A stretch of 64,000 nt of DNA from Bradyrhizobium diazoefficiens USDA 110 (GTDB lineage: Bacteria > Pseudomonadota > Alphaproteobacteria > Rhizobiales > Xanthobacteraceae): NCBI RefSeq assembly GCF_000011365.1, contig NC_004463.1:620001-684000 (forward strand), in the 5' to 3' direction. Below, piece after piece: positions 28,208 to 35,761 of the stretch (positions are counted from its first letter, which is position 1; the number at the start of each line of letters is the position of its first letter). The notes beneath the pieces are model-generated. The model did not search any database and was not told the DNA's origin. It saw only the letters and a list, made by a program, of their open reading frames with translations. The position numbers and the translations under genes are program-made.

Positions 28208-28349
28208 GTCGTCCTGGCGAAGGCCAGGACCCATAACCCCAGGGAGGGGTTTGGCGCGAAGCTGGTAACTCCGAGTCTTCGCAAAACTATTGCTGCGGCG
28301 TATGGGTCTCGGACCTGCGCGCGCTTGGGGCGCGCTTGTCCGGGACGAC
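28208..28349. repeat. Hybrid intergenic repeat (family C left, family B right)
   Basis: The left end GTCGTCCTGGCGAAGGCC matches the element at 46.6 kb, and the right end CGCGCTTGTCCGGGACGAC matches the one at 16.4 kb. It lies between the convergent Trm112-like and UbiH-family genes. Mosaic ends suggest recombination between repeat families. Confidence 0.8.
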
Positions 28350-28382
28350 GAGCGGAGGGTGGAGCGCCAGCGAGGATAAGAA

Positions 28383-29603
28383 CTACAGCGCCTCGCCCTT
28401 CAGCAGCCGCGGCACCTCGCCCGTCAGGCCTGCGGCCTGGCGGATAAAGAGATTCTTCAGCGGCGGGGCGCGGTCGACGAGGCCGAGGCCGATGTCGCGC
28501 ACGGTGCGCAGCAGCGTCGACTGGTTGGAGAACAGGAAGTTCAGCGAGTTGGTGGCAACGCCCATCGCCATGGTGTCGAAGCGGCGCCAGCGCTGGTAGC
28601 GCTCGAGCACGTCGGCCGCGCCGAGATCCATGCCGAGCCGCGCGGCATCGACGACGACCTCGGCCAGCGCGGCGACGTCCTTCAGCCCCATGTTGAGGCC
28701 CTGGCCCGCGATCGGGTGGATGACGTGGGCGGAATCGCCGACCAACGCGAGGCGCTCGGCGATGAAGGAGCGCGCCACGAAATAGGACAGCGGAAATGCG
28801 CGCGGCTTGTCGAGCGCCTTGACCTCGCCGAGATGCAGGCCGAAGCGCTGCTCGAGCTCGCCGTGAAACTCTTCGTCGCTGAGCGCGATGATGCGCGCGG
28901 CCTCAGCCCGGCGCTCGGTCCAGACCAGCGAGGAGCGCTTTCCGGACAGCGGCAGGATCGCGAAGGGACCTGCGGGCAGGAAGTGCTCTTCGGCGCGGCC
29001 TTCGTGGTCGCGCTCATGGCCGACGGTGACGACGATGCCGGACTGGTCATACTCCCAGCCATTGGTGGCGATGCCGGCGCGCTCGCGCAGCTTCGACCTC
29101 GCACCATCGGCGGCGACCAGCAGGCTGGCCGCGATCACGCTGCCGTCGCCGAGCGTCACGTCGATGCCGTCGGAGCGGGCGTCGTAGGAGGCGACCGTGG
29201 TGGCGCGGAGATCGATGCCCTCGGCCTCGGCACGCACGACCAGCGCGTCGATCAGGCGGCGGTTCTCGACCATGTGCGCAAAGGGCTCGCCCGGCGCGAC
29301 GTCGCCGGCGAAGTTGAGGAACACCGGACGCGTGGCGTCCTCCAGCTTGGAATCGGTGACGACCATGTCGAGGATCGGCTGCGCCTCGCCCCTGACGTCG
29401 TCCCAGGCACCGATCGCCTCGAACAGGCGGCGGCAAGCGGCGACGATCGCGGTGGCGCGCGGGTCCCGGCTCGGCCGCGTGCTGAGCGCGGGATCGGCGA
29501 CGATGACGGGAATCTCGGGCCCGAGCCCCTGGCGGAGCGCCAAGGCCAGCGCCAGGCCCGCAAACGCGCCGCCGCCAATGACAATGCTACCCTGTACCGA
29601 CAT
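28383..29603 (-). CDS. UbiH/UbiF-family FAD-dependent hydroxylase
   Basis: This is a 406-residue class A flavoprotein monooxygenase. SIVIGGGAFAGLALALAL binds the ADP of FAD, VAADGARSKLRERAGI is the DG motif, and GDSAHVIHPIAGQGLN is the GD motif. This combination with AGQGLN is typical of ubiquinone ring hydroxylases (UbiH/UbiF/UbiL); which position it hydroxylates cannot be told. The ATG at 29603 puts the FAD motif at residue 6; the longer frame to 29684 has no conserved sequence. It is divergent from tesB. Confidence 0.9.
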   Translation of the reverse strand: MSVQGSIVIGGGAFAGLALALALRQGLGPEIPVIVADPALSTRPSRDPRATAIVAACRRLFEAIGAWDDVRGEAQPILDMVVTDSKLEDATRPVFLNFAGDVAPGEPFAHMVENRRLIDALVVRAEAEGIDLRATTVASYDARSDGIDVTLGDGSVIAASLLVAADGARSKLRERAGIATNGWEYDQSGIVVTVGHERDHEGRAEEHFLPAGPFAILPLSGKRSSLVWTERRAEAARIIALSDEEFHGELEQRFGLHLGEVKALDKPRAFPLSYFVARSFIAERLALVGDSAHVIHPIAGQGLNMGLKDVAALAEVVVDAARLGMDLGAADVLERYQRWRRFDTMAMGVATNSLNFLFSNQSTLLRTVRDIGLGLVDRAPPLKNLFIRQAAGLTGEVPRLLKGEAL

Positions 29604-29704
29604 ACCAAGCTTCCCGGCCAATACTTCGCCTGTTCTTGGTCTTGCTAGCAGACTTGAGGTGGGCGAAACAGTGCGGTGAAACAAGGGCGGAACGGCCCAA
29701 TTCC

Positions 29705-29795
29705 GTCATTCCGGGGCGCGGAAGCGCGAACCCGGAATCCAGAGGTTATCGCTCGGGATTCCGGGTTCATCGCTGGCGCGATGCCCCGGAATGAC
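29705..29795. repeat. Intergenic inverted repeat, family A
   Basis: GTCATTCCGGGGCGCG and CGATGCCCCGGAATGAC form the outer arms, with CCCGGAATCC / GGATTCCGGG inside. It lies between divergent genes, unlike most copies, and happens to be open in the tesB frame, creating a false 47-codon extension. Confidence 0.85.
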
Positions 29796-29816
29796 GAGAT
29801 TTTCGAAAGCACCATC

Positions 29817-30680
29817 ATGTCCAAAAGCCTGATCGACCTGATCTCGATCCTCGACCTCGAACAGCTCGAGGTGAACCTGTTCCGCGGCAACAGTCCGAAG
29901 ACGAGCTGGCAGCGGGTGTTCGGCGGCCAGGTGATCGGGCAGGCGATGGTCGCGGCCTGCCGCACCGTCGAGGGCCGGCTGCCGCATTCGCTGCATTGCT
30001 ATTTCATCCTGCCGGGCGATCCGCAGATCCCGATCATCTACCAGGTCGAGCGCCTGCGCGACGGCAAGAGCTACTCGACCCGCCGCGTCACCGCGATCCA
30101 GCACGGCAACGCGATTTTCTCGATCATGGTGTCGTTCCATGCCGAGGAGGAGAGCGCGTTCGATCACCAGGACAAGATGCCGGACGTGCCGCCGCCGGAA
30201 AAGCTGACGGCGGAGGAAGTGGCGAAGCAGCCGCTGTTCAAGGAGATGCCGGAGTTCATTCGCCGCTACTATGAATCCGACCGTCCGATCGAGCTGCGCC
30301 CGGTCGAGCTCGGCCGCTACTTCGGCCAGAAGATCGAGGACGGTCGCATCCACGTCTGGATCAGGACCGCGGCGAAGCTGCCCGACGATCCGGCGCTGCA
30401 CATGTGCGCGCTGGCCTACGCGTCGGATTTCTCGCTGCTCGATGCGATCATGGCGCGCTACGGCCGCACGCTGTTCGACAAGCGCATGATGCCGGCGAGC
30501 CTTGACCACGCGATGTGGTTTCACCGCCCGTTCCGCGCCGACGAATGGCTGCTCTACGCCCAGGATTCGCCGAGCGCGCGAAGCGGCCGCGGGCTGACCC
30601 GCGGCTCGATCTTCAAGCCCGACGGCACGCTGGTCGCCTCCGTCGCGCAGGAAGGCTCCGTGCGCGAGCGGAGGGCGTAA
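29817..30680 (+). CDS. tesB: Acyl-CoA thioesterase II
   Basis: This is a 287-residue double-hotdog enzyme that hydrolyses medium and long acyl-CoAs. SWQRVFGGQVIGQAMVAACRT and the SLDHAMWFHRPFRADEWLLY block carry the catalytic Asp, and RGLTRGSIFKPDGTLVASVAQEG supplies the Thr/Gln partners. Length is normal. The ATG at 29817 is preferred because the longer frame runs through a family A repeat. It is convergent with the GYF_2 membrane protein, whose stop codon is only four bases away. Confidence 0.96.
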   Translation: MSKSLIDLISILDLEQLEVNLFRGNSPKTSWQRVFGGQVIGQAMVAACRTVEGRLPHSLHCYFILPGDPQIPIIYQVERLRDGKSYSTRRVTAIQHGNAIFSIMVSFHAEEESAFDHQDKMPDVPPPEKLTAEEVAKQPLFKEMPEFIRRYYESDRPIELRPVELGRYFGQKIEDGRIHVWIRTAAKLPDDPALHMCALAYASDFSLLDAIMARYGRTLFDKRMMPASLDHAMWFHRPFRADEWLLYAQDSPSARSGRGLTRGSIFKPDGTLVASVAQEGSVRERRA

Positions 30681-30683
30681 CGC

Positions 30684-31562
30684 CTAGAGGGAGCCGCGGG
30701 GGGCGAGCTCGGTCTGCGACGCAAACCAGTTCATGATCCAGCGATACACCCACGGGATCGGGATGATGAGGCTGAACAGGATTGCGGCCACGATTCCGCG
30801 CCAGAGAATCTCAAGACCGCTGCCCTTGAAGACGATCTCGCGCCGCGTGCCTTCAATGCTGCGGCAGAACCAGCGCATCTGAGCCGCGGCAACCCAGGCC
30901 CAGCCGACGATGGTAATGATCGAGATCGCGAACAGCAGATTCCAGCCGACATAGGCCCAGACCGAGCCGGTGAAGCTGATGCCGAGCGGCTGCCCATTGG
31001 AGGCGAGGTTCGCGACGATCCATTTGATGAGGAGCCAGTAGAGAACGATCTGCACGAGGAACAGCAGGTTGCTCAGCAACTGGCTGCCGATGAAGCCGAT
31101 CGCGATCGCCAGAACGATGAAGCCGAAAAACCAGGGCACCAGCGCCATCGCATTGCCGGTGAAGCTGAGGTTCGGGCGTCCCGGGACCTTCACGCAAGGC
31201 ACGATCCATTTTGTGTACCAGACGAAGACCCACGGCGCCGGGATGACAAAGCACATGCCTATCAGCATCACGATGCTACGCCAGGTGAATTCGAGGATGC
31301 CAAAATCGACCGACAGTGATCCGCCGGCGGCGCCACCATTGCCGCGGCCGCCCATCGTCGGCGGACCACCGGCCGGGATCATCGGCGGCGCGCCGCCGCC
31401 GACCAGGCCGGGGATCTCGGCGGCCTTCTGCCAGCCGGCCATGCCTTCGGTCCACACCAGCGTATCCGGGCGCACGACGCCCTGGGCGATGAGGTCGCGG
31501 AACTGCCCTTCGGGAAAGGGCCCCTGCTGCTTGCCCTCGGATGCGTAGAACCAACTCGCCAT
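30684..31562 (-). CDS. GYF_2 (DUF4339) membrane protein with fourfold repeat
   Basis: This is a 292-residue protein. The N-terminal GYF_2 domain (WFYASEGKQQGPFPEGQFRDLI and TLVWTEGMAGWQKAAEIPGL) is followed by a Pro/Gly linker and four hydrophobic units of about 45-60 residues. Each unit begins like FxG or FGxLEF, has an aromatic-rich helix and ends in W-rich segments (WVFVWYTKWIV, WLLIKWIVA, WVAAAQMRWF, WVYRWIMNWF). This resembles DUF898/YjgN repeats. The function is unknown; GYF_2 domains may bind Pro-rich peptides, such as the protein's own linker. Confidence 0.85.
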   Translation of the reverse strand: MASWFYASEGKQQGPFPEGQFRDLIAQGVVRPDTLVWTEGMAGWQKAAEIPGLVGGGAPPMIPAGGPPTMGGRGNGGAAGGSLSVDFGILEFTWRSIVMLIGMCFVIPAPWVFVWYTKWIVPCVKVPGRPNLSFTGNAMALVPWFFGFIVLAIAIGFIGSQLLSNLLFLVQIVLYWLLIKWIVANLASNGQPLGISFTGSVWAYVGWNLLFAISIITIVGWAWVAAAQMRWFCRSIEGTRREIVFKGSGLEILWRGIVAAILFSLIIPIPWVYRWIMNWFASQTELAPRGSL

Positions 31563-31749
31563 GAAACGTCCCCCTCAAACATACTTATGTACCGGCTGGG
31601 ACGCTTCGGTTCACCGCATCCATGCCAAAAATGCATTGTGACGGATGAACGGCTGCCCTGTACAGAGGCGGCCGTTCACAACGCCAAACGTTTTTCCGCT
31701 TCAATCTGCAACTTTTTTATGCCATTTGCCCGGAAAGATGCCAGATTGA

Positions 31750-32139
<390 letters not shown>

Positions 32140-32210
32140 CGATTCTTCTTCGATCGCGCCGGGCAACGACGCCACAGCTGCGACGCAATTTCTATGCTGG
32201 GGGAAATGAC

Positions 32211-33513
32211 ATGGCGGGATTGTTGCGCCGCGCGGCCGTTGTAGCTGCGCCGGCCGGACTTATGTCGATCGTTGCCGCGCCGGCGCAGGCCGCGGGTTCC
32301 GAGATCAACACCGCCGACACCGCCTGGATGATCGTCGCCACCGCGCTGGTGCTGATGATGACGATCCCCGGCCTCGCGCTGTTCTATTCCGGCATGGTGC
32401 GCAAGAAGAACGTGCTCGCCACCATGGCGCAGAGCCTTGCCGCCGTGACGATGATCTCGATTCTCTGGGTCGCGTTCGGCTATTCGCTCTGCTTTGTCGG
32501 CGACGGCCCCTGGATCGGCACGCTCGACCGCTGGTTCCTGGCGGGCATGACGCTCGACAGCGTCAACCCGGCCGCGAAGACCATCCCGGAATCGCTGTTC
32601 ATGCTGTACCAGATGACGTTTGCGATCATCACGGTGGCGCTGGTCGCGGGCTCGGTCGCCGACCGCATGCGGTTCTCCGCTTATCTGCTGTTCTCGGTCG
32701 CCTGGTTCATCTTCGTCTACATTCCGCTGGCGCATTGGGTGTGGGGCGGCGGCTTCCTCGCCAGCATGGGCGTACTGGATTTCGCCGGCGGCCTCGTGGT
32801 GCATCTGTCGGCCGGCACCGCCGGCCCTCGTCGCCGCCAAGGTGATGGGGCGCCGCCACGGCTACGGCACCGAAAATCTCTCGCCGTTCGATCTGTCGCT
32901 CGCCGTGATGGGCACTGGCCTGTTGTGGGTCGGCTGGTTCGGCTTCAACGGCGGTTCGGCCGGCGCGGCCAATTCGCGCGCGGTGCTGGCGATCATCGCG
33001 ACCCATCTGGCGGCCTGCTCCGGCGCGCTGACCTGGGGCGCAATCGAATGGTCAACGCGGCGCAAGCCTTCCGTGCTCGGCATGATCTCCGGCGCGGTCG
33101 CTGGCCTCGGCACCATCACGCCGGCTTCGGGCTTCGTCGCGCCGTGGCATGGCATCGTCATCGGCATCATCGCCGGGGCGGTTTGCTACTGGGCCTGCAC
33201 CTGGCTGAAGCACCGCTTCGACTATGACGATTCGCTCGACGTGTTCGGCGTCCACGGCATCGGCGGTCTGACCGGCACCCTGCTCGCCGGGGTGTTCGCA
33301 ACCAGCGCCATCGGCGGCACCGCCGGCCTGCTCGAAGGTCATCCGCGGCAGCTTCTGATCCAGCTTTATGGGGTCGCCGTCACCTTCGTTTGGGCGGCAG
33401 GCGTGAGCTTCATCCTGCTCAAGCTGGTCGGCCTGTTCGTGCCCTTGCGCGTATCCCGTGAGCACGAGCTCGAGGGACTGGATATTTCGCAGCACGGTGA
33501 GGCCCTGCAGTAA
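32211..33513 (+). pseudogene. amtB: Ammonium transporter amtB copy 1, frameshifted
   Basis: A signal peptide and helices 1-5 read in one frame up to GGLVVHLSAGTA. The frame then becomes nonsense (GPRRRQGDGAPP) while the true continuation ALVAAKVMGRRHGYG runs in the +1 frame to a stop at 33513. One extra base lies at 32820-32824, within GGCCGGC-ACC-GCCGGCC, an inverted repeat. Both channel His regions (VVHLSAG; DVFGVHGIGG) are still encoded, on opposite sides of the break. It may be a real mutation or a sequencing compression. As given, no full transporter can be made. Confidence 0.88.
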
Positions 33514-33567
33514 GCTGCGGGCGAGCGGTTCGAGGAATCGAGCAGCCTAAGGTCGCCCAGGGCTTGC

Positions 33568-33597
33568 GCAACACATAAGTGTATGCTTATGTGTTGC
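33568..33597 (+). promoter_or_regulatory. ArsR-type operator
   Basis: GCAACACATAAG (33568-33579) and CTTATGTGTTGC (33586-33597) form perfect 12-bp arms around six bases. The palindrome ends two bases before the arsR start codon, so bound repressor would block both promoter and start. This is the usual autoregulation pattern of ArsR proteins. Confidence 0.7.
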
Positions 33598-33598
33598 C

Positions 33599-33913
33599 AT
33601 GATCGAAGCCGACATCTTCAAGGCGCTGGCCGACCCGACGCGTCGAAGGGTCTTTGAGAAGCTCGCTGGCGGAAGCCTGAATGCGAGCGCTTTGCGCGAC
33701 GGATTGGAGATCAGCCAACCGGCGATGTCGCAGCACCTCGCGGTGCTGCGTGCGGCAGGTCTGGTGCGTGAACAGCGGCAGGGCCGCTTTGTGAACTACG
33801 AAGTCGACCCGGACGGAATCGTCGCCATCGGGGCATGGCTTGCGCGCTACCGGGCCTACTGGCCGAAGCGCATGGAAGCACTCGCCGATCTCCTCAAGGA
33901 CATGGATCAATAA
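33599..33913 (+). CDS. ArsR-family regulator
   Basis: This is a 104-residue winged-helix protein. IFKALADPTRRRVFEKLA and LEISQPAMSQHLAVLRAAGLV (recognition helix), then QGRFVNYEVDPDG (wing), define the family. Metal-binding CVC motifs are absent, placing it in the metal-free group usually paired with SRPBCC (AHSA1) proteins, as here. Its start codon directly follows the perfect palindrome. It and the next two genes form a short same-strand run. Confidence 0.93.
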   Translation: MIEADIFKALADPTRRRVFEKLAGGSLNASALRDGLEISQPAMSQHLAVLRAAGLVREQRQGRFVNYEVDPDGIVAIGAWLARYRAYWPKRMEALADLLKDMDQ

Positions 33914-33938
33914 GGACCTGGATTAATAAGGACCTGGA
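33909..33938 (+). repeat. 16-bp-period duplication of the SRPBCC ribosome site
   Basis: AATAAGGACCTGGA occurs at 33909-33922 and again at 33925-33938. The first copy holds the arsR stop codon, and both contain an AAGGA ribosome site; the second lies just before the SRPBCC start at 33942. Confidence 0.85.
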
Positions 33939-33941
33939 CCG

Positions 33942-34295
33942 ATGAGCGACGCCGCGAAGCCTGATCGTCCCGACGAAGCCCTGGTGCTTGAATATGATTT
34001 CGATGCGCCGCCGGCAAAGGTCTGGCGCGCCGTGACCATTCCGGCCTTGCGCGAGCGCTGGTCGCCGGATTGCGACCTTGCGGGCGCCGAGCCGGAATCA
34101 ACGATCGCAGGCGAAGAGGTGCGCTACCGGCTTCGCGATTCAGAGCCGCCGTTTCGCGAGAGCCACGTCATCTTCCGGATCGAGCCGAACGAGGACGGCG
34201 GCACCCGCTTCCGCATCATCCAGCAAGCCTGCGACGACCTCGCGAAACTGCCGCAGCCGGCCAACACCAATTGCCGCCTGATGATGGCGGCCTGA
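33942..34295 (+). CDS. SRPBCC (AHSA1-like) domain protein
   Basis: This is a 117-residue protein. [25 protein letters not shown] is the classic START/Bet v1-like opening, followed by beta strands ([20 protein letters not shown]). The family usually has about 140-160 residues, so the C-terminal helix here seems short (ends NCRLMMAA). Such proteins bind hydrophobic ligands and are commonly cotranscribed with metal-free ArsR regulators. The ligand is unknown. A duplicated ribosome site precedes it. Confidence 0.85.
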   Translation: MSDAAKPDRPDEALVLEYDFDAPPAKVWRAVTIPALRERWSPDCDLAGAEPESTIAGEEVRYRLRDSEPPFRESHVIFRIEPNEDGGTRFRIIQQACDDLAKLPQPANTNCRLMMAA

Positions 34296-34335
34296 CAGCA
34301 AAAGACTTCATCACCTGCAGACATGGAGGTCGCCA

Positions 34336-34938
34336 ATGCGCGACATGCTTCAGCTCGTCCCTATGGTTGTCGAACAATCTGCCCGCGGCGAGCGATCCTT
34401 CGACATCTATTCGCGGCTCCTGCGCGAGCGCATCATCTTCCTCAACGGCGAGGTCAATGATGCGATGTCCGGACTGGTCTGCGCGCAATTGTTGTTCCTG
34501 GAGGCGGAGAATCCGAACAGGCCGATCAATCTCTACATCAATTCCTATGGCGGCGTAGTCACCAGTGGACTGGCGATGTACGACACCATGCAGTTCATCA
34601 AGGCGCCGGTTCATACGCTGTGCATGGGCACCGCGCGCTCGATGGGCTCGTTCCTGCTGATGGCCGGCGAGCGAGGTCACCGCGCCGCGCTGCCCAATGC
34701 GAGCCTTCACGTGCATCAGCCGCTCGGCGGCTTCCAGGGCCAAGCGTCCGACATCCTGATCCATGCCAACGAAATGCAGGAGACCAAGCGGCGCATCACC
34801 CGGCTCTACGCGCAGCATTGCGGGCGCACTGAGGCGGAGGTGGAACGAACCTTGGACCGCGACCACTTCATGACTGCACAGCAAGGGGTCGAATGGGGAT
34901 TGATCGACCGGGTCTTTGCGGAACGCGACGCTACCTGA
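34336..34938 (+). CDS. clpP: ClpP-type ATP-dependent protease subunit (extra copy)
   Basis: This is a 200-residue serine peptidase of the Clp family. The catalytic triad fits in spacing: Ser102 in GTARSMGSF, His127 in LHVHQPLGG (25 residues on) and Asp176 in LDRDHFMTA (49 on). The usual GQAAS context is GTARS, a minor-paralogue feature. No clpX, tig or lon gene is adjacent, so this is not the main clpP locus. GGAGG lies six bases before the ATG. It follows the SRPBCC gene by 40 bases and may be cotranscribed with arsR. Its partner ATPase is unknown. Confidence 0.93.
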   Translation: MRDMLQLVPMVVEQSARGERSFDIYSRLLRERIIFLNGEVNDAMSGLVCAQLLFLEAENPNRPINLYINSYGGVVTSGLAMYDTMQFIKAPVHTLCMGTARSMGSFLLMAGERGHRAALPNASLHVHQPLGGFQGQASDILIHANEMQETKRRITRLYAQHCGRTEAEVERTLDRDHFMTAQQGVEWGLIDRVFAERDAT

Positions 34939-35005
34939 CGGTCCGACGGCGGCTTCGGCCGGATACCGTCCGGCGAGCTTTGTTCTGCCCGAGCGGCTCG
35001 GCCGG

Positions 35006-35077
35006 TTGCGCGCATCCCGTGGGCACGAGCTCGGGGGGTTCGGTATTTCGCCGCACGGCGAAGCACTTCAGTAAGCT
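35006..35077 (+). pseudogene. Decayed 3' end of amtB copy 1
   Basis: Seventy-two bases align without gaps to 33445-33516, the end of amtB copy 1 including its TAA, with 60 matches (83 %). The translation LRASRGHELGGFGISPHGEALQ mirrors LRVSREHELEGLDISQHGEALQ. It does not resemble the end of amtB copy 2. Matching stops right after TAAGCT. It lies 67 bases after clpP and has no upstream coding partner. Confidence 0.8.
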
Positions 35078-35263
35078 TTGCCCATAATTAGATACCTTCC
35101 AGCTGCCCGACACGTGAGCAACATTGTGTCGGCAGCCTGTCGTGCCCTCATTTTGAGCAGTCGTGACCAGCTTTTGAGCGCGACGTAATAGCGCACTGCA
35201 CCGCGATACCCGCGAAACGCGAAAACCCCCGCTTTCATAATCCGTTAGGCAACACGCCCGTTC

Positions 35264-35279
35264 TGGCACGGCATTTGAT
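35264..35279 (+). promoter_or_regulatory. Sigma-54 (RpoN) promoter of glnK2-amtB2
   Basis: TGGCACGGCATTTGAT fits the -24/-12 consensus TGGCACG-N4-TTGCW except for one base in the -12 element. It lies 106 bases before the glnK2 start codon. RpoN control by NtrC is standard for glnK-amtB operons. Confidence 0.7.
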
Positions 35280-35385
35280 TCTAGGGGGCGTGGCTGTGCC
35301 CGCGTAGTGAAACTTCTCCCTCGTGGCGAACCAGTCGAGAAACGCCCGGCCACGTCCGGACCGGGCCCAAGCGGGGATAGGACCC

Positions 35386-35724
35386 ATGAAAATTGTTATG
35401 GCGATTATTAAGCCATTCAAGCTGGAAGAAGTCCGTGACGCCCTGACCGCCATCGGCGTTCACGGTCTCACGGTGACGGAAGTCAAGGGGTATGGCCGCC
35501 AGAAGGGCCATACGGAAATCTATCGCGGCGCTGAATATGCCGTGAGCTTCCTGCCCAAGATCAAGATCGAGGTCGCTGTCGCCTCCGACCAGGTCGACAA
35601 GACCATCGACGCCATCACGTCCGCCGCGAAAACCGGACAGATCGGCGACGGCAAGATCTTCGTCATCAACCTCGACCATGCGGTTCGTATCCGCACCGGC
35701 GAGGCCGATGCCGCGGCCCTTTGA
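35386..35724 (+). CDS. glnK: PII signal protein GlnK (copy 2)
   Basis: This is a 112-residue PII protein with the same T-loop ([18 protein letters not shown], Tyr51) and C-terminus RIRTGEADAAAL. It regulates AmtB by binding its cytoplasmic face. The ATG at 35386 has AGGA upstream; the open frame to 35323 is not conserved. It has an RpoN-type promoter and is followed 37 bases later by the intact amtB. This is probably the main nitrogen-starvation operon of the pair. Confidence 0.96.
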   Translation: MKIVMAIIKPFKLEEVRDALTAIGVHGLTVTEVKGYGRQKGHTEIYRGAEYAVSFLPKIKIEVAVASDQVDKTIDAITSAAKTGQIGDGKIFVINLDHAVRIRTGEADAAAL

Positions 35725-35761
35725 TTTCGCGCTCAACCTTATCCAATCAGGAGTAAATAAT

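Larger units (their letters stand above)
34939..35385. other. 447-bp intergenic stretch between clpP and glnK copy 2
   Basis: It contains the amtB tail remnant (35006-35077) and the sigma-54-like promoter (35264-35279). The rest (about 35085-35260) is of lower GC and has no gene that I can support; it may hold NtrC sites, but I found no convincing pair. Confidence 0.6.

Noticed and set aside
29676..29816. 47-codon N-terminal extension of TesB
   Set aside because: It is the translation of a family A repeat; TesB proteins start at the ATG at 29817.
32800..32840. Programmed ribosomal frameshift in amtB1
   Set aside because: There is no slippery heptamer, and AmtB is not known to use frameshifting. 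A mutation or sequencing error at the hairpin is simpler, though not proven.
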